In this document: positions 50,801 through 59,536 of the stretch, piece by piece
Layout of the letters: every line of letters begins with the position of its first letter
Position numbering within the stretch: the stretch's first letter is position 1
DNA from: a virus
Virus record (IMG/VR): IMGVR_UViG_3300018080_000117
Location: 1-64,000 of that record
DNA length: 64,000 nucleotides
Strand: one strand, 5' to 3'
Made by a program: the position numbers and the translations under genes
The notes under the pieces: generated by a model
The model's input: the letters and a program-made list of their open reading frames with translations, nothing else
Told to the model about the DNA's origin: nothing
Database searches by the model: none

Positions 50801-51142
50801 TTTTACAACTTCAAACTTTTCGATCTCCCCTTTTTTTACAGGAGATCCGCAAACAGGGCATACGTTGTCATAGACCTCTGTGAAGTCACAATTGCTGGGG
50901 CACGTAACACGCCGATGGGCCACAATGATTTTTCCCTCGGAATAAAAAATTCCATTAAGAACACCCAACACACCTACAAACCCTTTTCCTGAAGACCAGT
51001 GGGGAACCTTGCATTGAATTGTAGGGTGGTTTACGATCCCTTCGTTACACCACACTTCTTTTTCAAAAAGCTTACTAATCCCTCCTTGGTCCAATTGCAG
51101 GGCTTCATTTAGCAGCGCTGTCGTGTCTTCAATCGTTGGCAT
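50783..51142 (-). CDS. unknown zinc-ribbon protein
   Basis: ATG 51142 is preferred. The 119-residue product has a central strand domain (HWSSGKGFVGVLGVLNGIFY) and CPSNCDFTEVYDNVCPVCGS, a zinc pair near the C-terminus. Its tail overlaps the end of the RmlD gene on the opposite strand. Function unknown. Confidence 0.6.
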   Translation of the reverse strand: MPTIEDTTALLNEALQLDQGGISKLFEKEVWCNEGIVNHPTIQCKVPHWSSGKGFVGVLGVLNGIFYSEGKIIVAHRRVTCPSNCDFTEVYDNVCPVCGSPVKKGEIEKFEVVKLNPPG

Positions 51143-51173
51143 TAGGAAAGGCTCCGTTTGATAGCTTTTACCT

Positions 51174-51896
51174 TCACAATTCACCCCATTTTCTTTGCGC
51201 GTTTACGATTGGACCTTTGTTATCTCGCTTGCCTAAAAAACGTGCCTTGTTTTTTAGGATCAGATCATTTCGAAAGTATCCTGGGTTTCTTGCGTGCGGA
51301 AGATGGATCATACTTGTATCATCCATGTGCATCATCTTCCACGCGGCTAATTTGGCTCTCAGGTTTAGATCTTTGTCTTCGTATCCCCAACCTCGATAAG
51401 TCTCGTCAAACCCTTTGACGTAGTGCAACCAACTGGTTTTGACTCCCTGACAATTTCCTACGCCGTGCGGTTTCTTCGTAGCCGTTGCTAGTACGGTGTT
51501 GCGGTACTGTCGATACTTCTTCCAATTAAACTGGTGGGGATCAAACTTCGGAGGTGAATCCGCAAAGTCCGTCAAGCACCTTACGAACCCATGTTCAATG
51601 TTCTGCATTACTTTATGAAAAAAGTTAGGTTGGAAAATTTGGTCTACGTCTGTGATCAAAGTGTAAGGGGTCTGCACTGCCTTAATCCCAATATTCAACG
51701 CGCGTGCTTTGTGGAACAAAGCCGTGTCACGCACCACACGAATTACTTTTCCTTCTGTCTGCAACCTAACTGGCTTTGCAGATCCAAAGTCGACAACAAT
51801 TAGCCGGGGCTTAGGATCGCAATAAGCAATCGAGTGTTCGCAGTAAGCTAAGTTTTCGGTGCGGTCTTTTACCGCTATAACAACAGTTAGGTCCAT
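51174..51896 (-). CDS. family 2 glycosyltransferase
   Basis: The 240-residue product starts MDLTVVIAVKDRTENL, has the DVD metal site in TLITDVDQIF and the acceptor motif GFDETYRGWGYEDKDLNLRA, the C-terminal pattern of galactosyltransferase-type GT2 enzymes such as chondroitin polymerase. It would add sugars to a surface or virion glycan. Overlaps the sulfotransferase gene upstream by 10 bases. Confidence 0.84.
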   Translation of the reverse strand: MDLTVVIAVKDRTENLAYCEHSIAYCDPKPRLIVVDFGSAKPVRLQTEGKVIRVVRDTALFHKARALNIGIKAVQTPYTLITDVDQIFQPNFFHKVMQNIEHGFVRCLTDFADSPPKFDPHQFNWKKYRQYRNTVLATATKKPHGVGNCQGVKTSWLHYVKGFDETYRGWGYEDKDLNLRAKLAAWKMMHMDDTSMIHLPHARNPGYFRNDLILKNKARFLGKRDNKGPIVNAQRKWGEL

Positions 51897-52513
51897 GTGT
51901 ACCCAAACCTTTTAAAGTCGTCTGAGAACATTCCTGCGACCAAGCTTACTGAACGAGGGGTGTAGTAGGACCGGTAATCTCGATGGGAGGTTTTGTTGGT
52001 GTGCGGTAGAAAAGAGTTTACCTGAACCTTTACTGAGATCGATTTCCACGCACTTCCGATTTCTTCGAGCTTGTAATACTTACTTACGATTTGATTTCCG
52101 GCACGGTCCGACAAATACCACCATTGACCGTTGCGAATCGGGTGCCGGTAGGGATTTGATTTTTCGAACCACTCTACAAATTCAGGAAAGCCTAGCTTGT
52201 TAGCAATTTGATGTCTTGGATCGTGGGTGTCTTTTCGGATGTAAAAATAAGCAGAGACCATCCAATCAAATGGGTTCCTCACTATCCCAAAGCTAAACAT
52301 CTCTGCCCAGGAGGCATACCCCATGTGTTGCCTAAGGTCTCTGGCGGGGGCGTGCTTCCACAGTCTAGGATTTGCTTGCTTAGCTACCCCCGGTGGCGGA
52401 TTGTGTTGGTAGACCCCGACGGTTGCGTGCTTGCCCAAAACCTTTTTGATACTGGTCCCACCAGTTTTCGGGATGTGGACAAAAACAAATTTTTTGGTGT
52501 TGGAAATGATCAT
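51887..52513 (-). CDS. sulfotransferase-like protein 1
   Basis: The 208-residue product has the PAPS-binding loop FVHIPKTGGTSIKK and the 3'-phosphate motif FGIVRNPFDWMVSAYFYI of Golgi/bacterial sulfotransferases. It would transfer sulfate from PAPS to a glycan. It is first of three in tandem. Overlaps its neighbours by short coding overlaps. Confidence 0.84.
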   Translation of the reverse strand: MIISNTKKFVFVHIPKTGGTSIKKVLGKHATVGVYQHNPPPGVAKQANPRLWKHAPARDLRQHMGYASWAEMFSFGIVRNPFDWMVSAYFYIRKDTHDPRHQIANKLGFPEFVEWFEKSNPYRHPIRNGQWWYLSDRAGNQIVSKYYKLEEIGSAWKSISVKVQVNSFLPHTNKTSHRDYRSYYTPRSVSLVAGMFSDDFKRFGYTWT

Positions 52514-53190
52514 TTTTTCCAGTGGACCAGTTTAGGGTCAATCCACGTCTCAACCTGTCGTTTATTGAGCGTTGGTTTTTCCTCGATGAACTTACAAATC
52601 TGCTTGTAGGTCTTCCACGGCTTAGTGAACAATTTCTTGAACTCCAAGTCCATGTACTTAGCAAAGCCGTAGTGAGCCCTCACACGCTTCTCGTGCTCTG
52701 CCCATGCTCTGATATGGGTTTTGATAGTTGGAAGGCTTGCATCGCGCTCCACGGGGTTCCTAGAGCCTTTCCACATTCTCTGCGTGCTCTTGGCTTGCGC
52801 ATCGATGTCGCGCTGCATACACAACACGTACACTTCAACGTCAGGCACGCCTGCGAGAAAAGCTAAGTGAAGGTATCGCTGGGCCTTGAACGCAACTAAG
52901 TTTTTCGCAAATTCCTTTTCGAGTATTTTTTTGAATTCGTCGGTATGTCTCTTCGCCACCGTTCTCAAGTTACTTATCTCAGGAACGTACTGCAGGTTGT
53001 CTCCGTAGAACATTCCCCAAACGTTGCGCTGGAATTCTCGAAAAGACCTTAGCTCAAAGTAGCCTTTTGGGTTCATCGGACTTTTACCCGTAAGACTTTT
53101 TCCAACGTCGCAGCCGTGGATCTTAAGCAACCCCATCGTTGCACTAGTGCCCATCCTCCCCAAACGACTTCCCACCAGAACGATTTTCAT
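52510..53190 (-). CDS. sulfotransferase-like protein 2
   Basis: The 226-residue product starts MKIVLVGSRLGRMGTSATMG, a PAPS-loop-like P-loop (G-x-G-R-x-G-T-S), and has VYVLCMQRDIDAQAKSTQRM and a KYMDLEFKKLFTKPWKTYK C-terminus typical of the family. The 3'-phosphate Arg-Asp is kept in modified form. Probably a second sulfotransferase. Confidence 0.7.
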   Translation of the reverse strand: MKIVLVGSRLGRMGTSATMGLLKIHGCDVGKSLTGKSPMNPKGYFELRSFREFQRNVWGMFYGDNLQYVPEISNLRTVAKRHTDEFKKILEKEFAKNLVAFKAQRYLHLAFLAGVPDVEVYVLCMQRDIDAQAKSTQRMWKGSRNPVERDASLPTIKTHIRAWAEHEKRVRAHYGFAKYMDLEFKKLFTKPWKTYKQICKFIEEKPTLNKRQVETWIDPKLVHWKK

Positions 53191-53912
53191 TTTTTACTAA
53201 GCTCCTGGAGCTTGTTGTACAACGGTAAGAGGTTTTCAGGATAGCGCATTGGCTTAGACCGTTTTAGTTTTACGTCAGGAAATTTTCGATCAACATCGGC
53301 AATAACGGCATCAACCACTTTTTCGATTCCCGCCTTCGTCAGTATCTCGTCAAAGGAGATAAACTTCCAAGGGCGTGTACTGTCGGCATAGTGGTTTAAG
53401 ATGTTTAGGTACATGTCTTCCCACACACCAAACAAGTAAGAGGCGTCGTGTTTGTAGTTTGCTAGGTACTTAGCTTTTCTTATCTCCTGCCGCATACTAG
53501 AAACCGTAATTCCAGGGTTTCGAAAGACGACCAAAACAACGGTGTTGGAGGGAAGATAGGCGTCCCAGGTAGGAAATGTGTACGAAAGCCGGGGGTCCTT
53601 CAAACAAAACGGTTTGGGTCTTGGTTGCAGGTACTTTCTAATCAGCACCCGCTGTTGATAAGTCGAGTACAGCGGCGTACCTGGAGCTAATCTTTTTAAC
53701 CACCAATGCCCCCTCGGTACCTGTCTTTGCGTTGTTTGCTTCAGTATCCCCTCATTGATCTCGTGGTTGACCGTAGAATCCTCGAAGAAGCCTTTCGGAT
53801 TAGCAGGGCTCGGCGGAATAAGATTGTCGCCGTGCCAATGCGTTTTGTTCATAAGCCCCGCCAGTAGGCTGCTTCCACTTCTACCGGACCCGAGAACCAC
53901 GACGTTTTTCAT
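53187..53912 (-). CDS. sulfotransferase-like protein 3
   Basis: The 241-residue product begins MKNVVVLGSGRSGSSLLAGL, the PAPS loop, has CLKDPRLSYTFPTW and VVLVVFRNPGITVSSMRQE (3'-phosphate motif), as in sulfotransferase families. Start overlaps the previous stop as ATGA. Substrate unknown. Confidence 0.82.
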   Translation of the reverse strand: MKNVVVLGSGRSGSSLLAGLMNKTHWHGDNLIPPSPANPKGFFEDSTVNHEINEGILKQTTQRQVPRGHWWLKRLAPGTPLYSTYQQRVLIRKYLQPRPKPFCLKDPRLSYTFPTWDAYLPSNTVVLVVFRNPGITVSSMRQEIRKAKYLANYKHDASYLFGVWEDMYLNILNHYADSTRPWKFISFDEILTKAGIEKVVDAVIADVDRKFPDVKLKRSKPMRYPENLLPLYNKLQELSKK

Positions 53913-54811
53913 TTTGAGAAAACCTTTTTGAAGCTAGAAATTATTGTTTGCGGGTGCGTCCACCGCGTATGTTGGTTGTTGGGCAACCACGGTTGTGCAA
54001 GCATTTTCAAATAAGCCTCGTCGTTGCTGTCCAAAAAAGCTACCTGATCTAGCAGTGCCCTCAGTACTGACGAGTATCCGCTAATGCCCTTGTGGTAGGG
54101 GTGAACAAAACTATCTCCGTTGAAGTCTCTGCACACCTCAGGATTACCCCAATAAATAGGAATCGCATTAGCTAGCATCGCATGGTAGATCTTCTCGGTT
54201 GTGTAACCGGGGTAAGCACTGTTCTCAAAGGAGATGACAAACTTGTACGGTTTGAGGTAGTCTATTTTTTCCTGAAAAAAGTTTGGACTGCTGTGCCTGC
54301 TGCTGTGCGGGTCTTTGTACCCACCGATCGGTTTTGCATTGTTCCTGCAGTTACCCGGCGAATCGACTCGCTTGTACTTGTTCAAAACATCGAACATTTG
54401 ATTTCGAATTGTAATGTTGTGGGCGTAGACGAATGCACAAAACTTAGTTTTGCTAGCTAGGATTTTTTCGGGGTCGTAATCCTTGGGTTTGATTAGGTCT
54501 TGTCCTGCACCATTCTTGACGTAGTTCGGCACCCGAAAGTAATGCGGCTTTTGAATCTCATCTTCGTAGTCAGTGCCCATGCACCAATCACAATTTTTTG
54601 TGTCCGGCCTTACGTTCTCGTTGTTGAAAAATATCCTGGTGTAATTTGTTCTTCCTTTGATCCCCTGCCCAGACAAGACATGTGTTGGGTTAGCCCGATC
54701 GTGAATAAACTCGAAGTGATCGAAGAGGTATGTCATTTTTCGGAAGAACCTGTTGGCGGTAAGTTGCTTGCTCCACATATTGCGAACGTCGGTGCGGACT
54801 CTTGTTTTCAT
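53909..54811 (-). CDS. GT10 fucosyltransferase-like protein 1
   Basis: ATG 54811 is preferred to in-frame codons further up that overlap the methyltransferase gene. The 300-residue product has the GT10 donor-site motif YKFVISFENSAYPGYTTEKIY then HAMLANAIPIYWG, and PEKILASKTKFCAFVYA upstream. GT10 enzymes add alpha-1,3-linked fucose from GDP-fucose. The second copy at 58628 is a paralogue with a 37-base identical stretch. Confidence 0.82.
   Translation of the reverse strand: MKTRVRTDVRNMWSKQLTANRFFRKMTYLFDHFEFIHDRANPTHVLSGQGIKGRTNYTRIFFNNENVRPDTKNCDWCMGTDYEDEIQKPHYFRVPNYVKNGAGQDLIKPKDYDPEKILASKTKFCAFVYAHNITIRNQMFDVLNKYKRVDSPGNCRNNAKPIGGYKDPHSSRHSSPNFFQEKIDYLKPYKFVISFENSAYPGYTTEKIYHAMLANAIPIYWGNPEVCRDFNGDSFVHPYHKGISGYSSVLRALLDQVAFLDSNDEAYLKMLAQPWLPNNQHTRWTHPQTIISSFKKVFSK
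54438..54474. repeat. 37-bp tract identical to 59148-59184 (GT10 paralogues)
   Basis: An exact 37-base identity between the two GT10 genes, coding PEKILASKTKFCAF, stands out from the otherwise diverged copies. Confidence 0.72.
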
Positions 54812-54834
54812 GTCTTTTTCTTTCGTACGCACGC

Positions 54835-55659
54835 TCAACTGGATCGAGTGCTTTTTCGATCGGGTCTTGCGAAATCGCTTGTGAGAACAGACCATGCGAT
54901 CGCAGCCACTCCCGGAACCTGCCCATTTCCAGTGGCTTTGACGCGGTCCATCCGATTGGCCACCCCATCATCCACTCGCGCAAAGCGGGGTAGACGCCAC
55001 CAGTCAGTGACTTCACACCTCCCTTGTTGCTGCCGTAGAGACTTGCTGTTGGTGTTGGCAATTTGTTCAGCACCGTAGCCAAACCATTGCCCGACCTGGA
55101 GGACGCCCCTTTCTTGTTGTAGTCTCCGCATACTGTCAAGGTTGGCAGCATTTCCAATCCACTCACTGGACACGGCAACGATCCACATTCGTCTTCGCTC
55201 ATGGTTCGCACCGATGTCCCCAGCTCCCAATACCCCGACCCGTCCCACATACCCCATGCTGATAAATCTCTCGACGATTGTGGCCAACCCCTTGGTACGT
55301 AGGTGCGGACTGTTTTCCGTGAACACAAACGTAGGCCGCACTTCATCAACAATTCTGAGCATTTCGTAGACAAGCCCAGAACGTGATCCGGTAATTCCAG
55401 CACCTTGACCCGCCGCACTGATATCCTGGCATGGGAATCCTCCGCTAATGACATCAACGTGTCCGCGCCAGGAGCGCCCGTCGAACGTGCGAACGTCGTC
55501 CCATATTGGGAATCGGGGCAAGCACCCATCTCGCTGTCTGCCGAGCAATATCTGCTGGCAGTAGGGATCAAGCTCGACAGCGCAGACGGTGCGCCATCCA
55601 AGCAAGTGTGAGGCCAGCAAGCCGCCTCCTGCCCCTGCAAATAATGCCAGCTCATTCAC
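54835..55659 (-). CDS. C5-cytosine DNA methyltransferase
   Basis: GTG 55659 overlaps the previous stop as GTGA. The 274-residue product has motif I LFAGAGGGLLASHLLG, motif IV GGFPCQDIS with Cys 77, motif VI ENSP (115-118), motif VIII RRRMWIVAV and motif X GNGQVPGVAAIAW. The target-recognition region is short. No restriction enzyme is adjacent, so it probably protects phage DNA. The gene appears richer in G and C than its neighbours, suggesting transfer. Confidence 0.88.
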   Translation of the reverse strand: MNELALFAGAGGGLLASHLLGWRTVCAVELDPYCQQILLGRQRDGCLPRFPIWDDVRTFDGRSWRGHVDVISGGFPCQDISAAGQGAGITGSRSGLVYEMLRIVDEVRPTFVFTENSPHLRTKGLATIVERFISMGYVGRVGVLGAGDIGANHERRRMWIVAVSSEWIGNAANLDSMRRLQQERGVLQVGQWFGYGAEQIANTNSKSLRQQQGRCEVTDWWRLPRFARVDDGVANRMDRVKATGNGQVPGVAAIAWSVLTSDFARPDRKSTRSS

Positions 55660-56294
55660 GCCTGTCTCGACCAAGAAGGGAATTTACGAACAAAGGGGCT
55701 TTCGGTTTTATTCAGTTCCAACAGACCCCAGCCCACCAAAGGATGGTAGGGACTGGTCTTTTCTTCGTAACTCGGATAAACAACAGTGTGCGGTACCGTA
55801 CAACAATCTTTGATGTAAGCGTAGGAGCAAACCTGGTTGTTGTACCGGTCGAACTGAAATTGCTTTTTACCAGGCACCTGAAAATCGTCGATGAGGATAA
55901 ACCAAGAACGATCACCAACGTGCTTGCAAATCATTCTTACTTCGTCTCTCAAAGGCCATTGAAAGCCCCTGCCGTGCGCGTCTAACCAAAAGACAGCACT
56001 ATACACGTCCAACTTTGGCAGGAGCTTAGGAAGGAACTGTTGACTTGTGGCATGGTACAACCGAACATTGTTCATCCCAGCACAATTTTGCTTAGCTCTG
56101 GCAAACTGCTTTTCGTCCGCTTCACAACTGTAGCAAAGCAAAGAAGGGTGGTTGCCTGCTACGTAGTGCAAGGTGGCCCCGATATTAGTTCCTGTCTCCA
56201 CAAACACTAGCGTATTCTTGAGCAGGTACGCGGCACCTTGCATTAGGTAGTAATCGCCGTGGAAGCCTACCGGGGGATAAATTTTTCTGTTCAC
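55656..56294 (-). CDS. SAM-dependent methyltransferase-like
   Basis: GTG 56294 has AGGAAAG upstream. The 212-residue product shows LVFVETGTNIGATLHYVAG (SAM site), SCEADEKQFARAKQNC and AVFWLDAHGRG, a class I fold related to FkbM-type enzymes. It lies between the DNA methyltransferase and FkbM genes. A glycan or lipid substrate is inferred. Confidence 0.7.
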   Translation of the reverse strand: MNRKIYPPVGFHGDYYLMQGAAYLLKNTLVFVETGTNIGATLHYVAGNHPSLLCYSCEADEKQFARAKQNCAGMNNVRLYHATSQQFLPKLLPKLDVYSAVFWLDAHGRGFQWPLRDEVRMICKHVGDRSWFILIDDFQVPGKKQFQFDRYNNQVCSYAYIKDCCTVPHTVVYPSYEEKTSPYHPLVGWGLLELNKTESPFVRKFPSWSRQA

Positions 56295-57004
56295 AACTTT
56301 CCTGCCTTCTTGAGATCGTTGCAGGGGTGGTCGGTGTGGATAAGCTGCGCTCGTGGAATATTTGCGGCGTTGTGAACCTTATCGACGAATCGTGCGGGGG
56401 TAAAGAAAAGGTTGTTTGCAAGCTTTCGTGCTCGATGGTAGCCAAAAGTCTTTAGGTAGACCTCCAGCTCGATTTCTTTTTCCCGGTCGATTGCCTCGCA
56501 AACGATAATGCTGGGGGCGTACTTTCTAAGGTCAAACCCCTTCAGCACTCTTAGTTCTGCACCCTCCACGTCGATCGTTACCATATCGACCTTAGGAACT
56601 TGAGCTTCGGTAAGAAGAGTGTTCAAACACCTTGCGGGAACCTTTACTTTCTTGTACCCCCGAAAAGCTTTGGGATAAGCTTTTTTGAAGTACTCGCCCA
56701 TGCTCGGATCGATCGTGCTAAGCGTTCCAAGCTCGTTCAAGTAGAAATCCATCTCTTCTTGATCACACTCACAACACGCGCCTGAAAACACCACTGACTT
56801 AGGCCGATTCTTTTTTACGAGTTCTGCGTAGGCCGGGTGCACCTCGACGCAGAGCCCTTGCCAACCAGCCTGCTCGAAGCTGTAGGAGTTAGAAAAGCGC
56901 TTACCGTCAAGCGCCCCCACATCCACAAAAAACCCCTTGTAGCCAGGATCAAACACCGACCAAAGAATTTTGTCTTCGCCGTTTTGGGAGTAGTATTTAG
57001 GCAC
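56291..57004 (-). CDS. FkbM-family methyltransferase
   Basis: GTG 57004 follows GGAG at seven bases. The 237-residue product has YYSQNGEDKILW, FFVDVGALDGKRFSNSY (SAM site), CVEVHPAYAELV and VDMVTIDVEGAELRVLKGF, the FkbM pattern. FkbM enzymes usually O-methylate sugars. It is in the surface-glycan cassette. Confidence 0.84.
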   Translation of the reverse strand: MPKYYSQNGEDKILWSVFDPGYKGFFVDVGALDGKRFSNSYSFEQAGWQGLCVEVHPAYAELVKKNRPKSVVFSGACCECDQEEMDFYLNELGTLSTIDPSMGEYFKKAYPKAFRGYKKVKVPARCLNTLLTEAQVPKVDMVTIDVEGAELRVLKGFDLRKYAPSIIVCEAIDREKEIELEVYLKTFGYHRARKLANNLFFTPARFVDKVHNAANIPRAQLIHTDHPCNDLKKAGKL

Positions 57005-57072
57005 CTCTAATCTCCTTTGGTGTGATCTCACGCCATTCAGGAAAAAGTTGCAGAAAGCGATCGACTGCTAAA

Positions 57073-57213
57073 TCATCTGCCCGCAGTACCTCGCCAGCTC
57101 CAATTCAGATCTCTTCGGTGCCACAAGCCGTGTTTGCCGCGCTTAACCCAAAACTTGTGCATCTTAGCCGCGTTCTTCCTGGTTTTCCTTAGCCACCTTG
57201 CTGTCTTTTTCAT
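57073..57213 (-). CDS. small very basic protein
   Basis: A strong GGAGG five bases before ATG 57213 opens a 46-residue product (MKKTARWLRKTRKNAAKMHK...) rich in Lys, Arg and Trp. The length and composition fit a small nucleic-acid- or membrane-associated protein. It fills most of the 57005-57235 gap. No family is recognised. Confidence 0.6.
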   Translation of the reverse strand: MKKTARWLRKTRKNAAKMHKFWVKRGKHGLWHRRDLNWSWRGTAGR

Positions 57214-57235
57214 AGCAACCTCCAACAAATGAAAT

Positions 57236-58072
57236 TTACTTCTGCAAAGCCTTCCTTTTCATCCGCTCTGCTTTGGCATCTACCCAAATATCCTTCAAAG
57301 GAATAAACGTCGGCTCCTTCTGTCTTCCGAGATTAGCTTGCTTCAATCGCTTAGTTACCTCGTAAGGGTGTTTTCTCGTCGTCTCCCAAATACTTCTACG
57401 GTGCCACAACAAAAACTTCGAGTAGCCTTTTGCGTGCCACAGGTGGTAGAGCTTGTGATCAAACTTATGCTCTTTACCTAAAATGTGCTTAGCTCGCCAA
57501 GCGATGTCATTGTCGTTACCGCCCCACCCCAAGTAGTTTTCGTTGTACCCACCGAGGCGATCCCAAAAAAACTTAGCGTTGGCTGCTACGGAATACCCTG
57601 CGAACAAAAGTGTTCCCGACTTCTGACGTTCAGCCTTTTCTAAGTGCTTACGTTCAAGCTTCTTCGTCTGCATTACTTCTGCAGAAGCTTTTGCATCCAT
57701 AGCCAGCATCGTACTCCACGCAATAAAGTAAGGCGCTCTAAAATTTCTTACTGCTTGAAGATACGTCTCCGAACACACCAAATCGATGTCGTAAAACAAG
57801 TAACGTTCGCCGTTGGCAATCTTCGCCCCGACGTTGGCCATCCAGGGTTGGTTGAAGTGGTTTTCTCCAGGGCCTTCGATTTGAATGTACTTGTCGACTG
57901 GAAGATCCTGGTAGTACGGTCCACCTGTTCTTAACCCGCCTAACAAAGCATTGATTTGTTCGACAAGAATAATCTCGTATTCGACGTTTCTGCTTTGCCT
58001 AAGAAAATGGATGCACGTTTGCGCGTGCTCTTGCCTGTTTTTCCCTGTGATGGGAATTATGACCGAGAGCAA
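57236..58072 (-). CDS. family 2 glycosyltransferase (galactosyltransferase-like)
   Basis: TTG 58072 has AGGAGG five bases upstream, sharing bases with the TAG of the previous gene. The 278-residue product starts LLSVIIPITGKNRQEHA, has YLFYDIDLVCSETY and the acceptor motif GYNENYLGWGGNDNDIAWRA, the GT2 pattern also seen in the 51174 gene. It belongs to the glycan cassette. Confidence 0.82.
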   Translation of the reverse strand: MLSVIIPITGKNRQEHAQTCIHFLRQSRNVEYEIILVEQINALLGGLRTGGPYYQDLPVDKYIQIEGPGENHFNQPWMANVGAKIANGERYLFYDIDLVCSETYLQAVRNFRAPYFIAWSTMLAMDAKASAEVMQTKKLERKHLEKAERQKSGTLLFAGYSVAANAKFFWDRLGGYNENYLGWGGNDNDIAWRAKHILGKEHKFDHKLYHLWHAKGYSKFLLWHRRSIWETTRKHPYEVTKRLKQANLGRQKEPTFIPLKDIWVDAKAERMKRKALQK

Positions 58073-58074
58073 GG

Positions 58075-58311
58075 CTACCTCCTCAATAGCTTTGTTTGTA
58101 CGGTTTTCAGACCAGTAATCGAAACCTGCTTGTTGTGCCCCTTGTTCAAACAAGGACCAACACACTCACCTTTTGAGTTCACTAAGGTTAGCCCACAACC
58201 CTCACAAAGGACAGAAGCTAAGTAGCCATGTTCAACCAGCCCCACAAAGTCATTTGGTTGGTCTAAATCCGGATACACGTCTTTCATACATTGTTGGCAG
58301 TACGATCCCAT
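58075..58311 (-). CDS. small zinc-ribbon protein
   Basis: The 78-residue product starts MGSYCQQCMKDVYPD and has CEGCGLTLV and a following Cys pair, likely a double zinc site, common among small phage proteins. Its stop region provides the ribosome site of the next gene. Confidence 0.66.
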   Translation of the reverse strand: MGSYCQQCMKDVYPDLDQPNDFVGLVEHGYLASVLCEGCGLTLVNSKGECVGPCLNKGHNKQVSITGLKTVQTKLLRR

Positions 58312-58512
58312 TTACGCATCCTCCGTTGGCGGAATGTAACCCAGGCCCACCTTTTTAACAAAAAGCGCTTCCGGAAAATACTCGGCAACCTCTTCCAGAT
58401 TTTTAGCAAGACAGTAAATGTGTCCGTCCTGCACGTCGATGTAGTCGCCATCTACTTCAGCGGTGCTTTTCAATGCGTTCGTTGTTTTGAGTTCTACTAA
58501 GTAGCAATTCAT
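58312..58512 (-). CDS. unknown small protein
   Basis: From ATG 58512 the 66-residue product (MNCYLVELKTTNALKSTAEV...) has a beta-helix-beta composition with two aromatic-rich strands. GGAG lies nine bases upstream. No family recognised. Confidence 0.6.
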   Translation of the reverse strand: MNCYLVELKTTNALKSTAEVDGDYIDVQDGHIYCLAKNLEEVAEYFPEALFVKKVGLGYIPPTEDA

Positions 58513-58613
58513 TTTAGGGAACTCCACAAAACATCGTCATCCCGAACAAGAAATTCTGGAACCCAGAAGCACCCTTCCGCAATACTGAATAACTGGACAA
58601 GGCTAATATCCAT
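58509..58613 (-). CDS. very small ORF coupled to the next gene
   Basis: ATG 58613 follows AAGGGA and encodes 34 residues (MDISLVQLFSIAEG, then CFWVPEFLV...) ending in an ATGA overlap with the next start. Coupling and ribosome site suggest real expression, but the peptide is too short to classify. Confidence 0.5.
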   Translation of the reverse strand: MDISLVQLFSIAEGCFWVPEFLVRDDDVLWSSLK

Positions 58614-58627
58614 TTTTGGGTCCCTTT

Positions 58628-59536
58628 CTATTTGGGTTGCAGTAGGATCTTATCAAATTGTTTTCTAATCTTTTCGGGGTCGACCCAATCGGTGTACGTG
58701 TTGTTGGGAAGCCAGGGTTGCCTAAGCTTAGCTAAGTATTTGTTAGGATCCTTGTCAACAGCCTCAACCTTATCCACCAACGCGGCAAAGCTGCCATCGA
58801 AATTAATAAAGCTCTTGGGGTTAAAATCGCGGTGAACTTGAGTGTTGCCCCAATAAATCGGAATGCAGCCAGCGAGCATGGCAAGATAAAGTTTTTCGGA
58901 GGTGTACCTGTTATCTCGTTCGTTCTCGAAGGCAATGACAAACTTGTACTGCCGGTAGAACTCCACCACCTCATCAAACTTACGGTACAGACGGCGTCTA
59001 AGGTGGTGTCTGAGGTTTTGTCGGGTTGCCCCACCCAAAGGAGCCATGTTGTTACAAACCGCCCCAGGGGCGTCTACGCGCTTGTAGCGTGACAACAGTT
59101 CAAAGAACCTCATTCGATTAGGTTCAGGGTTTGAGTAAACAAACGCGCAAAACTTAGTTTTGCTAGCTAGGATTTTTTCGGGGTTGTAGTGGGGAGGTTT
59201 GATCAAATCAGGACCGGCTCCAATCCTGGCATAGTTTGGCAACCGATAATGCCTCGGGTTGTTGTCCACGTCTTCGGGGTAGAAAAACGTAAACGAGTAG
59301 TCAGCCTGCTTGAGATTCGGACCGTGGTTCTCAACAGGAATCCAAACCTTCTTGGCTGTCTTAGGAATGTTCTTAGCCTGGTGGGGCTTAGAATAAAAAA
59401 CAACTCTTGGGTTTGAAGGAACAAAATCGTAGTTGTTAGCCACGCATTTGAGCCTAGCAAACAAAATATTGGCACTTATCTCCGGACGCCACATCCAAGC
59501 TACTGCAGGCACTTCAATCATTTTAGGTTTTCCCAT
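58628..59536 (-). CDS. GT10 fucosyltransferase-like protein 2
   Basis: ATG 59536 follows AAGG. The 302-residue product shares the GT10 core with the 53909 gene: PEKILASKTKFCAFVYS, YKFVIAFENERDNRYTSEKLY and LAMLAGCIPIYWGN. An upstream in-frame extension to 59614 overlaps the Cys-rich gene and is unlikely. It would add fucose or a similar sugar. Confidence 0.82.
   Translation of the reverse strand: MGKPKMIEVPAVAWMWRPEISANILFARLKCVANNYDFVPSNPRVVFYSKPHQAKNIPKTAKKVWIPVENHGPNLKQADYSFTFFYPEDVDNNPRHYRLPNYARIGAGPDLIKPPHYNPEKILASKTKFCAFVYSNPEPNRMRFFELLSRYKRVDAPGAVCNNMAPLGGATRQNLRHHLRRRLYRKFDEVVEFYRQYKFVIAFENERDNRYTSEKLYLAMLAGCIPIYWGNTQVHRDFNPKSFINFDGSFAALVDKVEAVDKDPNKYLAKLRQPWLPNNTYTDWVDPEKIRKQFDKILLQPK
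59148..59184. repeat. 37-bp tract identical to 54438-54474
   Basis: Second copy of the exact identity between the two GT10 genes. Confidence 0.72.

Noticed and set aside
54690-55655. 321-codon minus frame
   Set aside because: It is in another phase over the cytosine methyltransferase, whose motifs are complete.
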